DNA of 64,000 bases from contig JAKCPI010028525.1 of the NCBI GenBank assembly GCA_023213315.1, forward strand, positions 26,475-90,474. The letters are read 5' to 3'. Below, one piece after another: positions 11,701-20,532 of the stretch. Numbering within the stretch: the first letter of the stretch is position 1; each line of letters begins with the position of its first letter. The notes below the pieces were generated by a model. That model was not told the DNA's origin. It made no database searches and saw only the letters and a list, made by a program, of their open reading frames with translations. The position numbers and the translations under genes are program-made. The DNA is from Euborellia annulipes. Its lineage: Eukaryota; Arthropoda; Insecta; Dermaptera; Anisolabididae.

Positions 11701-12336
11701 ATATAATTTTATATAAATATATATAATTTTTATCAAGTGGGGGCCGTGGCCCACGGGTTGGTAACCGCTGACTTAAAGAATAGCAATTTGAGGCAAGAAG
11801 GTGTTAAAATGAATTAACGCTGATTTCAGATGTTAAAAGTTAACGTTTTTCTTTAGAGAATAGACCTGCTAGTGAGGTCGAAAGGATTCAGAAAATTTCT
11901 AATTGAATATTATATATATTTGGTGAAAAATTTTAAGAAAACTATTATTTCTTCTACAATATTTTTTCTTTAAAATGTAACATTTTATACTTATTCTAAT
12001 TTAATAATATTTTTTTTCAAGGGTTACCTTAATCACATTAGATAAACAGAAGCAAATAAAAAACACGCAAACAACATCAATGAAATCATTAACGCTTAAA
12101 AAAAATCAAGATGTACGTATAATCTGATTCATTTTTATTTAAATTTAAATTTCATAAAATTAATTAAATTTTTTTTTCAGTATCATCTAATTACATTAAA
12201 AAAAGACATTTATGTACCATTTTTGATATCAGTAAATTTGCTAGTCACAACACCATATGAAGAATACACGAAAAGTCCCACAACAGAATCAGAAGAGGAA
12301 AATTCAACTCAACAAGAGTCCGATCAAATATCATAA
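2800..12336 (+). CDS. gcl: germ cell-less (BTB/BACK CUL3 substrate adaptor), 10 exons
   Basis: Join: 2800-2951, 3392-3515, 5081-5177, 6394-6545, 6623-6753, 7196-7365, 8072-8276, 9317-9535, 12022-12112, 12181-12336. All introns are GT-AG, all phases agree, and the product is 498 residues, close to other GMCL1/GCL proteins (about 515-570). The protein starts MGNLLS, a fit to the N-myristoylation pattern, followed by a basic RKKRKR at 21-26 and an acidic stretch. The BTB domain spans about 65-170 (YIFNTLF, DVTV, HKVYLSQSPYF, FSGSWKE), BACK-like sequence about 171-275, and the GCL C-terminal domain carries the hallmark WRWTGFNFG in exon 8. In Drosophila, GCL sits at the nuclear envelope and directs CUL3-dependent degradation of the Torso receptor for germ-cell specification; the orthologous role here is inferred. 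The introns carry many transposons. A NAGNAG acceptor precedes exon 7. Confidence 0.93.
3737..4107. mobile_element. Penelope-like palindromic insertion in gcl intron 2
   Basis: A 371-bp insertion flanked by a 12-bp direct repeat AACTATAAACAG (3725-3736 and 4108-4119). The two halves are inverted copies of each other (about 150 bp per arm) around a centre near 3930-3960, each carrying a hammerhead-like motif. Its outer sequence GCTTTTGAGGTTGTGGCTG reappears, in the other orientation, at the right end of the insertion at 7466-7829, so both belong to one family. Assignment to Penelope-like elements rests on the hammerhead motif plus irregular target duplications; no reverse transcriptase is present. 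Confidence 0.65.
4002..4046 (+). ncRNA. Hammerhead-ribozyme-like motif (partly degenerate)
   Basis: Helix I AATAA/TTATT pairs fully; CTGAAGA at 4007-4013; helix II GGCC/GACC has one mismatch; GAAA and the self-complementary ACGT then the C at the expected cleavage site 4041. The inverted partner at 3834-3868 (minus strand) keeps GAAACGTC but has CGGAAGA instead of CTGAAGA. Confidence 0.5.
5506..5640 (-). repeat. Truncated CAAGGG-type hAT-like element with a C22 run
   Basis: The right part of the family seen at 38144-38408: shared segments include AATGCACCTTTAAATTACCG and the terminal GGATTCGCTCTTG. A run of 22 C occupies 5594-5615. The left end is missing. It lies in gcl intron 3 (5178-6393), the rest of which is featureless AT-rich sequence. 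Confidence 0.55.
7466..7829. mobile_element. Penelope-like insertion with hammerhead motif, gcl intron 6
   Basis: Shares its right terminus with the 3737-4107 insertion and its first 70 bases (GGGAGC.GGAGCAGCCAAAAA) with the 8334-8663 insertion, so it links the two. An inner inverted pair around ATTCTATGGTT / AACCATAGAATTTTGTAT lies at about 7558-7620. Boundaries are inferred from shared sequence, not from a target duplication. Confidence 0.55.
7695..7739 (+). ncRNA. Hammerhead-ribozyme-like motif, well preserved
   Basis: Helix I GATAA/TTATC (5 bp), CTGAAGA at 7700-7706, one extra T, helix II GGCC/GGCC closed by an 11-nt loop, then GAAA, a self-complementary ACGT for helix III, and C at 7734 as the predicted cleavage residue. 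The helix I pair G-C here is A-T in the copy at 4002-4046, a compensatory change. Confidence 0.62.
8068..8074 (+). promoter_or_regulatory. NAGNAG tandem splice acceptor of gcl exon 7
   Basis: A long T tract ends in TAGCAG. Splicing after TAG (exon from 8072) gives N-A-D-Q; splicing after CAG (exon from 8075) gives N-D-Q. Both keep frame, differing by one alanine at about residue 276. Confidence 0.6.
8334..8663. mobile_element. Inverted-repeat insertion, gcl intron 7
   Basis: A 330-bp insertion flanked by the 11-bp direct repeat TAATTTATTAA (8323-8333 and 8664-8674). The arms are inverted copies meeting near 8490. Each arm contains a hammerhead-like box (CTGATGA at right, CTAATGA at left), but the GAAA box reads GAGG, so it looks non-functional. 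Shares its outer 65 bases with 7466-7829. Confidence 0.65.
8883..8926 (-). ncRNA. Hammerhead-ribozyme-like motif, best copy in the window
   Basis: Read on the minus strand: helix I CACTT/AAGTG (5 of 5 paired), CTGATGA (8915-8921), an extra T, helix II GACAA/TTGTC (5 bp) capped by a GAAA tetraloop, the GAAA core, the 8-nt palindrome ATACGTAT as helix III, and C as the predicted cleavage residue. Helix III can only pair between two molecules or two copies. Confidence 0.68.
8929..8972 (+). ncRNA. Hammerhead-ribozyme-like motif, inverted partner
   Basis: Identical core to the minus-strand copy: CTGATGA at 8934-8940, helix II GACAA/TTGTC, GAAA at 8956-8959, ATACGTAT, C at 8967. Helix I has one mismatch (CTCTT against AAGTG) because the palindrome centre has diverged. 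Confidence 0.62.
9083..9170. repeat. Half of a mariner-like MITE
   Basis: GACAATATTAAGTCAC, ATGCGTTTTCTA and GTGATTATTTCATTGTTTTT match one arm of the element at 55274-55484. The partner end may be 8797-8813, split off by the palindrome insertion. Confidence 0.5.
9987..11358. mobile_element. TIR element with 4-bp target duplication, gcl intron 8
   Basis: Long, well-matched inverted ends (GAACCCTGTTATTCAATGG, continuing to TGTGTCAAAG) enclose 1372 bp; both flanks read ATAT, but the left flank is an AT microsatellite so the duplication is weak here. The copy at 34083-34590 supports a 4-bp duplication (ATCT). Internal ORFs are short and not transposase-like, so the element is nonautonomous. The superfamily is unassigned. 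Confidence 0.65.
11626..11770. mobile_element. hAT MITE (145 bp), gcl intron 8
   Basis: Ends CAGTGTTTCCCACCC and GGGTTGGTAACCGCTG are the familiar hAT terminus; subterminal GCGGCCCAC and GTGGCCCACG are also inverted. Flanks GCTTACAG and ACTTAAAG agree at 6 of 8 positions, a decayed target duplication. Confidence 0.75.
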
Positions 12337-12437
12337 GGTTTTTTATCTCCAAAAAAAAAAAAACAATATATATAATTTAAGATGTAACTTTATATTTATA
12401 TTGTAAAACATACTAATATAAAAAAATTATACATCAG

Positions 12438-12654
12438 CAGTAGCGGTGTCAGAATTTTGGCCTAAGGGGGGATTGAAATTTCTTATTATGAGAGGAAATG
12501 ATAGGTGTTGATTAGTTCAGGAAGATGGGAATAAGAAAGTAAAGATATTTACTTAACTATTTTTAAAGAGGCAAATAAAGTTTTATATGAAATTATTTTT
12601 TTCTTGTGCCAAACATCGGAGGGGGGGAGGATTTCTCCCTTGGGACCGCCACTG
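12438..12654. mobile_element. hAT-like MITE in the gcl 3' flank
   Basis: Ends CAGTAGCGGTGTCAG and GGGACCGCCACTG; flanks TACATCAG and TAAAGCAG agree at 6 of 8. G runs lie near both ends. It begins 102 bases after the gcl stop and contains the first AATAAA downstream of gcl (12574-12579). Confidence 0.65.
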
Positions 12655-12907
12655 TAAAGCAGCATTCTTAAAAATTCAAATTATAAGCCTATAATCTTAG
12701 GAAATTTTTTTTTTCATGTAAAAAGTGATTTAAAACTAAGTTGGAATGGAAGGTTGAAACCAATGAGAGATTATTTTTTCTCTTAAATGTTGGTATCCTT
12801 ACAGCTCACAGTCCTAGTTTGGACCATCTTTAGAACTAAATAAAAATATATATATATACATATTATATATATGAACTATGATTTATTAAATATTAAAAAA
12901 AAAAAAA

Positions 12908-13071
12908 TTAGTAGAAAGGATAGGTCAAAATCAGTCCAATGAAAATATATAAATAATTATTTTATATATTTTTTTATTAATTGAGTTCTGGAGATTAAAT
13001 TAATAAAAAATATATAAAATAATTATTTATATATTTTCATTAGACTGATTTTGACCTATCCTTTCTACTAA
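12908..13071. repeat. Palindromic MITE (164 bp)
   Basis: Ends TTAGTAGAAAGGATAGGTCA and its inverse, with AT-rich inverted arms meeting near 12985. No convincing target duplication. Confidence 0.65.
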
Positions 13072-13348
13072 TTCTGATCCTGGTGAGTTTTCCAATTCTT
13101 TAAAAAAAAGCTGCATATTAAAGAAAAGTATTGGGGAAAAAATTTTAAATGAGTGGTAAAACTATTTTAAAATATATATTTAATTTTAATTAATATCATC
13201 TTTAAAAAAAAATGGCATTCTAAACTTCTTCTTTATTGAGAGAGTTGGGAATATCAACCACCTGGTTAGCAATACATTTTCATTCATCTCTAATTTTAAA
13301 TAAAATAAAATAATAAATAATATAACCTAATTTCTAAAGATTCATAAT

Positions 13349-13478
13349 AGGTCTGTTCGATTATGCGTCCAAGGGCGCCCGGCGCATGCGCATTAAGGAA
13401 AAGTGTATTGCTTTTCGTTACTGCGCATTTGAACTTCCTCAGTACGCATGCGCCGGACGCCCTTAATCGAACAGACCT
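13349..13478. mobile_element. Short TIR MITE, GGTCTGTTCGATTATG family
   Basis: Inverted ends GGTCTGTTCGATTATG flanked by TA on both sides suggest a Tc1/mariner-like MITE. The core holds GGCGCATGCGC palindromes. Further copies at 14970 and 15436. Confidence 0.65.
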
Positions 13479-14968
13479 AAAATCACTTTTTACATAAAAA
13501 AAATGACATTAAATTCTATCAGTATAAAAGAAAATTAGACAAAATTCTTTGATTAACTTTTCTTGAAGATTTTATTTATAAAAAATGCAAACTTCATAGT
13601 ATATCTGCTATTTTTTATATACCCTATATACAGATACATGCAGATAAAACATCTCATAAAATTTCAAATTTCCTATTCATTTCTCCAGAGCTATTTAACA
13701 CAAACTCTGAGTTATTGTCTCTGGCGATAATAGTCAAATCAAAACCGTGCCTAAGAAAATATTTTTATACTGATAGAATAACTCTAATTTTTGCCAAATA
13801 ATAATTTTGATAATCTTCTAAAAAAAACCAAGATAATTATCAGCGACAAAAATACTAGCTCTATTAAAAAATATTTCAAAATGATATTTTTTGAATATTT
13901 AATTTCTTAATTTTAAAAAAGAATATATAAAACATATATAATTGTACTTATATAATGAATTTTTAATTTATAAACCTTTAAACAAAAATTAAGACATTTC
14001 AGGGATTTTATATTTCTTCATATTTATTTCTTTTTTTTATTTTATAAGTTTTTTCTAGTCTCTGAATTTTTTATAAAGTTAATCTTATTTTTACTTGCTT
14101 TAGTTTGGGCCAGGATTGGGCTTTAAAATAGAAAAAAAAATATTGGTTTTTTTAATATAATATAAATTAATCTATATATACAATATATATATAAATATTA
14201 TATAAAAACTAAAATTCCATTTTTTTTTCTATTTTCAAAGAATTCTCAGAAAATTTTTTTTTTTCTCATTTTTAAAATCATTATTATTAAAGTACATGTA
14301 CATTTACACCAAAACAAAATCCTCATTTTACCCTCTTCACAATTATTTTCTTCTCTTTTTTTTTCTAAACAAAATTCCTCATTTGCTAGTCTGTTTCTAC
14401 ATTGTTAGCACAAACGTCAGATCACTATAAAGAGGAAGTAAATATTGATGGAGGGAAAGAGGTAAAACGAGGACTCGTTTGGTTTGGTAGAAATGTTATA
14501 AGGAATATGTCTTTGGCTAGAATTTAAAAAAAATTTAAATAAATGCCTTTTTCTTCCATTATTCATATTCATTTTAAACGATCTGTTAATTCTAAACATT
14601 TTCTGCAAAAATAAGGAAAATATAATTAGAATATATATATAAGCTTATATATTTATAAGTATTTCTTGAATTATTAATATTTTTTATAAATAAAAATGTT
14701 TGAAGATTTAACGCAAATTGGGCTGAGGTCATAGTGGACCAGCCGTTCCTTTTTTAAAATTCAAATTAGAAATTTATAAAATATTTTCAAATATCGGTTT
14801 TATAATTATTATTTAGAAAAAATCAAACATTTTTATTAGAGTTGAGACTAATGGCTGTGCAAGAGATCTGTAAGGATAAAAGGAGAGTCAGTCAAAGAAA
14901 CAATTCTTTTTAGATAAGAATATTTGCGAGATACAAATAAAACGCTTTACACATTTAGTTTACACAGT
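13479..14968. other. AT-rich sequence without recognised gene
   Basis: Homopolymer-rich, with no ORF longer than about 60 codons that resembles a protein and no clear repeat family. Confidence 0.4.
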
Positions 14969-14969
14969 T

Positions 14970-15072
14970 TGAATATGGCTCCGAGGGCTCCCGGCGCATG
15001 CGCAGTAACGAAAAGCAATACGCTTTTCCTTAATGCGCATGCGCCGCCCACGGACCCATAATCGAATAGACC
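14970..15072. repeat. GGTCTGTTCGATTATG-family MITE, left end missing
   Basis: Right end CATAATCGAATAGACC followed by TA; the GCGCATGCGC cores match 13349-13478. The left terminal bases are lost. Confidence 0.55.
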
Positions 15073-15084
15073 TATTGTAATATA

Positions 15085-15423
15085 ATCGAGGTGTGTACAA
15101 AAAGAAACTGAACTTTTGCTTTTTGTCTAATTGCTTATTGTATAATATTTTCTGGTTTTTCCACAATTCAGGCTTCTTCCTGCGCAGAGCATTTTTTTAC
15201 CCTTTTCCCAAACTGAAAAACACGTTGAAAGGACGTCGTTTCCAAACCATAGACGAGATACAGGAACATGCGTAAAACCTGCGCACCATCCCACAAAATG
15301 TGTTCAGGAGGCGTTCCTAAAATGGAAGTAACGATGGAAACGGTGTATTGCCAGTACAGGTGACTGTGCTTAAAATGTACAATAAGCAATAAATCAAAAG
15401 TTCGGTTTCTTTCACACATCGAT
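15085..15423 (+). mobile_element. Internally deleted mariner element
   Basis: Inverted ends of about 30 bp (left GTGTGTACAAAAAGAAACTG; right end the complement of GTGTGAAAGAAACCGAAC) flanked by TA on both sides. About 340 bp remain of a normal 1.3 kb element, mainly the last part of the transposase. Confidence 0.72.
15166..15410 (+). pseudogene. C-terminal remnant of a mariner transposase
   Basis: The translation contains FPKLKNTLKGRRF followed by QTIDEIQEHA, a stretch I recognise from the end of mariner-family DDE transposases. A stop follows at 15273-15275, and the remaining homology is in shifted frames with further stops. The catalytic region is absent. Confidence 0.7.
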
Positions 15424-15435
15424 TATATAACAATG

Positions 15436-15566
15436 GGTCTGTTCGATTATGGCTCCGTGGGCGGCGCATACGCAATAAGGAAAAGCGTATTGCTTTTCGT
15501 TACTGCGCATGTGATCCTCCTCACTACGCATGCGCCTGGCGTCCTTGGAGCCATAATCGAACAGAC
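15436..15566. mobile_element. GGTCTGTTCGATTATG-family MITE
   Basis: Both ends (GGTCTGTTCGATTATGG and the inverse) and the GCGCATGCG-type core are present. It lies 12 bases from the mariner remnant; the flanks do not give a clean duplication. Confidence 0.6.
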
Positions 15567-15819
15567 TTAAATTGTAAAGCATTTTTATTCATATTTGAAT
15601 TCCTTAATATTATATACTTGTATATATTTATATTAATAAAAATCTTTGGTTCGTCCCAGTAAATTTTATTTGCCAATGCAGATATTGTGAACAATTCCGA
15701 CAAAATAATGTTTTTTTTTCTTGAGATCTATTGAACATGTACAATATTAATTACGATTGCGGGAGGTGCCAAATTTAATTTTAAATAAAGGCCTTTGTCT
15801 GCACTCTAAATCTCGACAG

Positions 15820-15917
15820 AGACAGATAAAATAAACTAATTAAAAAACAGTAATTTATTTAAGGTAAACTCTGGTTTATTTCTATAAGATACGTTTCGCC
15901 CACTCGAACTTCTTCAG
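15820..15917 (-). repeat. Penelope-like fragment with degenerate hammerhead box
   Basis: On the minus strand CTGAAGA (15911-15917) and GCGAAACGTA (15890-15899) are spaced as in the other motifs, but helices I and II pair poorly. Confidence 0.35.
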
Positions 15918-16261
15918 CTTCAGAATGTAAATTTCTAGAAGATTGTGATTATATGTATGAATTTATACCTGATGAAAGCCATAAAATAAGTGGCCAAAAT
16001 GTTATATTTACACAAATAAAACAGAGTTTACCCGAATTATTATTTACTAACAAATGTGAAAGCTTCAACTCAGACTTTTTTTTTTATTTCCTTTAGTAAC
16101 ATTATACCCTTCTTTCAATTCTTTATTTTAAACTCTTATAGCCTAGATTCATTACTATTTACTTGTATATGACATGTTCTTCTCCAGAAAGAGTATTTTT
16201 ATTGACTGTCTCTCCCTCAAAAATCTAAATAGCGAAGGATAAAGCTAAACGCAAACAAAAG

Positions 16262-16374
16262 CAGTGGCGGCCAATTTACTAAAAACTGCCTATGTAATCG
16301 AGTCAACGTGCGCACACCAAAGTAACCTGGAAAACCAATGAGGCCATCGCACCATCGGGGCCTCCACCGCTCTG
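16262..16374. mobile_element. Possible short hAT-like element
   Basis: Left CAGTGGCGGCC and right GGCCTCCACCGCTCTG resemble inverted hAT ends, but the flanks show no duplication. Confidence 0.3.
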
Positions 16375-16705
16375 GTTTGCGATTTGCTTAAACCTACTCT
16401 AAACCATTAATAAGAGATTGATGATTTTTTCTTTAAATTAACAAACAAAATTATATTTATATATTATATAATTATTTAAAATGATACAAATAATAAAGAT
16501 TCATTTTTTAGACCTAGTCAAAAGAAAATTCATACATAAATACTGTATATATTGAAATAAAACATATTTTTTACTTTAACGAAGATAAATTATAAACAAT
16601 TACTTCTTTACCTGTGTAACTCTAATTCTTAGACACATTTTGTATCTGTCACGCAGCTTGGAATTCTTTCCTTTCATTAAAAAAAATGCAAATGTTCTAA
16701 ATTTA

Positions 16706-17216
16706 GGAAGGATGTGTGAATGCAGGCAGCCAGAAATAAAAACGCTCTCAATTCCCTTTGAATGTCCAGACGTTTCGGGCAAAATTTATTTGCCCATCCT
16801 CAGTGAACTATTCTAGTGGGAGAGAGTTAGGTCTCCTTTGGTATACATAGTGGTTGTTAGATTCTACTACGTTTCAGACCTAGTCAAAAGAAAATTCATA
16901 CATATTTAATGTAACAATATGATGATAAATGAGTTCTTTGTTATTAAAACTTATTTTCATAGTCAAGATACAATCAAGTAATGTGACTATGAAAATAGCA
17001 AAGAGTTTTAATAACAAAGAATTCATTTATCATCATATTGTTACATTGAATAGAATACGTAGTAGAATCTAACAACCACTATGTATACCAAAGGAGACTT
17101 AACTCTCTCCCACTAGAATAGTTCACTGAGGATGGGCGAATAAATTTTGCCCGTAACGTCTGGTCATTCAAAAGGAATTGAGAGCGTTTTTATTTCTGCA
17201 TTCACACATCCTTCCT
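16706..17216. mobile_element. 511-bp palindromic Penelope-like element
   Basis: Arms of about 250 bp from AGGAAGGATGTGTGAATGCA at the left to its inverse at the right, centred near 16965. Each arm holds a hammerhead motif: intact on the minus strand at 16764-16808, and damaged on the plus strand at 17126-17160, where GAAA is GTAA. The internal segment GACCTAGTCAAAAGAAAATT also occurs outside the element at 16511. Confidence 0.65.
16764..16808 (-). ncRNA. Hammerhead-ribozyme-like motif
   Basis: Minus strand: helix I GTTCA/TGGAC (one G-T wobble), CTGAGGA, an extra T, helix II GGGC/GCCC, GAAA, ACGT, and C as the predicted cleavage residue. Confidence 0.58.
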
Positions 17217-17303
17217 CAATATATTTCCAGCCATTAAATATTATTATATCTGCATCTGCATACGGTTCTAAATTTATATTTAATTAAAATTATAATTTAT
17301 GTT

Positions 17304-17339
<36 letters not shown>

Positions 17340-18900
17340 TTCATTCTTATATATACTTACGTGATATCTTTAATTTTAATATCATTGGCCAGTTTATAAA
17401 CATGCTGATCAATGAATAGTGTATTGTTAAAATATTCTTCCATATCAGTAGCGCACCAGATGAAGTCCAAAAACTGTTGGAATTTTATTTGCAAAAATTT
17501 AGTCGATATTCTAGTATGTGAAACATTTAATAATAATTTATATTTTAATGCGCTACTGTTATAATTAACTTATTCTTAATTTCTGTGATTTTTTTCATAT
17601 ATGCATTTAAAAATATTTATACTAATATCTATATTAAAACTTGGCACACATTATGATGGATCGCACCACAAAATCTACCTGAATCAATATCGAACGAATT
17701 TCTTTTTTATAGTGCAATCCATTCTGAAGTGTATATAGCTATATGGCTGTATGAATAAAATCAAGCATTTGGTTAAAAAATAAACATGCCTGGTTTCATA
17801 GATACATCATCTTACACAAAAGTTTTTTAACTAAATGAGAGCAATTTTTCCTTAAAATAATAAATATACAATAAATTTCGTAATGCCAAGATATTTATCT
17901 TAAATAGTTTAGAGTTTAAAAACTTTTGAGTAAGATTATATATATATATATTGATATATTGATAAATTTATCAAATAAAAGATGTTGCATAAATGTTAAA
18001 TGTTTCCGATAACATTTTCCAACTTCTTCTTCTTTAGTCGTCGCCCTTAATTCCGTATGGAGAGATTGGCACTAATATATTCATAAAGTAAATATAATTT
18101 ATTGAAAATTTTAAATTTCTGCTAAAAGGATATAAGCTTTTTTCAATATTTAGATATGCTTTTTCCAAAGCCCCCGCCAGAAACCAGTTTTCTATAAATT
18201 ATCTAGTCTTTCTTTTTTTTTTGCAACATCTTTTATTTATTTAAATATTTTATATAGTTACCATATATTTATTATTTTAAATTTTTTATTTAAATGGAAC
18301 TACGTATATAGTATTATATCTCTAATGTTAGAAATTTGATAAGAGAAGTGTCAGATAGATTGCAGCAATCAATAATCTCTCTCTTATTATTCAAACACTA
18401 AATTTATCATATGAAATTGAGACCTTTTAGTAATATTATTATTTAATTACTAAAAACTGCTTTTGTAATTGTTCATAAATTTCATAAAACTGCAAAAAAA
18501 AAAAAAAACTTGTCAATGTTTAAGCTTATTCGGTGTAGTTCTAGCTTTTGGGCTATAATATATATATATATATACAATTTCGTATTATATTTTATTTACA
18601 AACTAAAATGGTGCTCTGGTTATGAAAACATTAATAACATAGCCCTAGTATAAAAATGAAAAATCCTAATTATTTTTTATTATATTATTTAGAAATATAT
18701 ATAAAACAGCTAACAAATATATATAATACTAATAGAGTCAATAAATATATGTATTTATTAATATATTTATATATAATCATTATAAATATAGTTTGTACTT
18801 TCAATAATAATATCAATTAAATAATAAATAAAGTTTTTTATTACGCAAATTATCATTTAAATCATACACATACAGTACAAAATTTTAATAATTTAAATTT
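17217..18900. other. AT-rich intergenic sequence
   Basis: Contains AT microsatellites (about 17307-17340 and 18557-18575) and no recognisable gene or repeat family. Confidence 0.4.
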
Positions 18901-18917
18901 TAAATATTCCTCTTCTA

Positions 18918-18953
18918 TGACGTCATTGTTGTTAGCCAATCAGAATAAACCAT
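18918..18953. promoter_or_regulatory. Promoter-like block: CRE and CCAAT box
   Basis: TGACGTCA is followed 10 bases later by AGCCAATCAG, a CRE and a CCAAT-type site in otherwise AT-rich sequence. A possible donor (AAAG|GTATCT) follows at 19120. This could be an upstream promoter for a noncoding exon of the Ly6 gene or for an unrecognised transcript. Confidence 0.3.
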
Positions 18954-19421
18954 TGAAATGCAATTCGAGAGGCCATGTCGATTGTTAAAAAAATTTAGTG
19001 TCGTGACAAATGAATGAGTGATAGTGAGTATTTTTTTAATTTAGTGTACATTAGTGTTTTATATCAAAATAGTTTCTTCAAAAACTGCATTAAATAGGCT
19101 TCGAAATCATTTATCTAAAGGTATCTATATAAATTCATTTTGATGTTTTTGTTGTGGTTAATTAAATGTCCTAATCATTAAAAACGTTCAACTAGAGAAA
19201 TATTTTGGTTACTATTCCTCTCATGCTGTACGAAAGCTCAAATTGTCATATCCATATTAGGAAAGAAAATAAAGATTAAGTATTTTTGAGTCAATATGAA
19301 AACAGGGTTTTTTATTTTTTGTTCAAAAATTATTTTGTATTGGAATTGGCGCGAAGGGTCAAGGTTTCGACCTTCTTGGTAAACTTAAGTAAATGATACA
19401 GGTCTTATATTTATTTTTTAG

Positions 19422-19616
19422 TCCATTTTGGCTGTTGAGTTTTCTGTTCAGGACTTCTTTCTCGATGACATTAATAGTCCACGAGCTGGCGACCAAAATC
19501 GACAAGTTTTCCGGAAGCTTTTAGAAAACAGTTTAGAGTTGCTAATAAATATTAAGCCTTCATCTTTATCAGCTTATTCCCACCAGAGTCCCCGGTACTG
19601 GAAGTGCTTACTCTAG
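19422..19616 (+). other. Open frame behind a good acceptor, function unknown
   Basis: TTATTTTTTAG at 19411-19421 is a plausible acceptor; the following frame stays open for 64 codons and ends in TAG. It has no ATG at its start, so if coding it would be a terminal exon. The composition (QDFFLDD, NRQVFRKLLENSLELL) looks protein-like, but I do not recognise it and cannot connect it to an upstream exon in phase. Confidence 0.2.
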
Positions 19617-19657
19617 AGTATCTTTCCATTACTAAAATGCAACCTTTTCTGAAAATA

Positions 19658-19909
19658 TTAGTCTTCAGAAAACTCGCCCATTTTCGTCGTCTGCTCTCCT
19701 ACTATGAGCAGAGCTTCGCCTTTTTCATCTAAAAATTCTGATTGCAAAACTCTCTGAGTTTGAGGATGGCCACCACGAACTCGAGCTGTGAAATGCCCGA
19801 CGCGCTTTTTAATTGCCGGCCCCACAAGACAAGGCGTCGACGATGAGGAAGGTGAAAAGACAGAAAATATACTAAAAAAGTTACTTCCTTCCCCAGACTT
19901 AGCCATCAA
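19658..19909 (-). CDS. Hypothetical small protein
   Basis: An 83-codon minus-strand ORF with ATG and stop in a stretch of higher GC than its surroundings and free of recognised repeats. The product begins MMAKSGEGS, has a serine-rich segment at 20-26, a basic KKR at 33-35, and an acidic C-terminus. I do not recognise the family. Divergent orientation relative to the Ly6 gene, 0.5 kb away, would allow a shared promoter region around 19910-20090. It could equally be a chance ORF or a fragment of an old mobile element. Confidence 0.25.
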   Translation of the reverse strand: MMAKSGEGSNFFSIFSVFSPSSSSTPCLVGPAIKKRVGHFTARVRGGHPQTQRVLQSEFLDEKGEALLIVGEQTTKMGEFSED

Positions 19910-20149
19910 ATTTTATCAAAATTTCTATTATTATTTTCAAAATAAACAAATTTAAAAATAAACTCGTATTAGAGTATGCACTGAGCGTAAAACAAATCGA
20001 CGGACAGATACAGCCTATTTTATTATCCGCATCAGTGAATATTAATTTTTTTTTATAAGAGGAATTGTTGGCTAATTAATAAAACTAATCAATCGGATGG
20101 AAATGCAATCGGTGGGGTGGATGAGGATGGTTTTTTTTTTCTCTCTTTC

Positions 20150-20420
20150 TCTGATAGTAATTTCTCTGGATGGCGGGGCGACGGGGGCACTTGCCGCTTG
20201 CCATTCGGCATTTGTCGGCGTCGTTCGTCTCCGATTGATTGTCCCGTCTTCCATTGCAGAGAAGCGTCGGTGCCCGAGTGGTGCCGAAGTAAATTCAACT
20301 AGCCTTCGGGCCGCAGTGTGTTCACTGCCACCAACAACGTTTGTTACACCACCGTCACCGTCATCGCCGTCATCGCCGTTGTCGTACCATAGGGGAGCAG
20401 GAATAATCCGGGACGTCGCC
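20150..20420 (+). promoter_or_regulatory. GC-rich 5' UTR/promoter of the Ly6 gene
   Basis: The sequence shifts from about 25-30% G+C to above 50%, rich in CG dinucleotides, directly before and through the first coding exon. This is the only CpG-rich stretch of its size near a gene here. The frame of exon 1 is also open upstream to an ATG at 20097, so an alternative N-terminus is possible. Confidence 0.45.
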
Positions 20421-20532
20421 ATGCATGCGACGAGCAGCCCTTCCTCATCTTCTACTTCTTCGTCCACGCTTTCGACGTCCTTCCTGCTGATCACCACCTT
20501 ATTCGTCGTCCTCGTCTTTTTCACCGACTCCG
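20421..20532 (+). CDS. Ly6 gene exon 1 (signal peptide)
   Basis: 112 bases, ATG in a GTCGCC context, ending GACTCCG before donor GTCAGT. Its phase (one base left over) fits exon 2, which supplies GT to complete a glycine codon. The sequence CTGACTGG-free flank shows no competing donor nearby. Confidence 0.75.

Noticed and set aside
20072..20524. 150-codon minus-strand ORF
   Set aside because: Antisense shadow of the GC-rich Ly6 exon 1; the plus strand is supported by splice phase and domain continuity.
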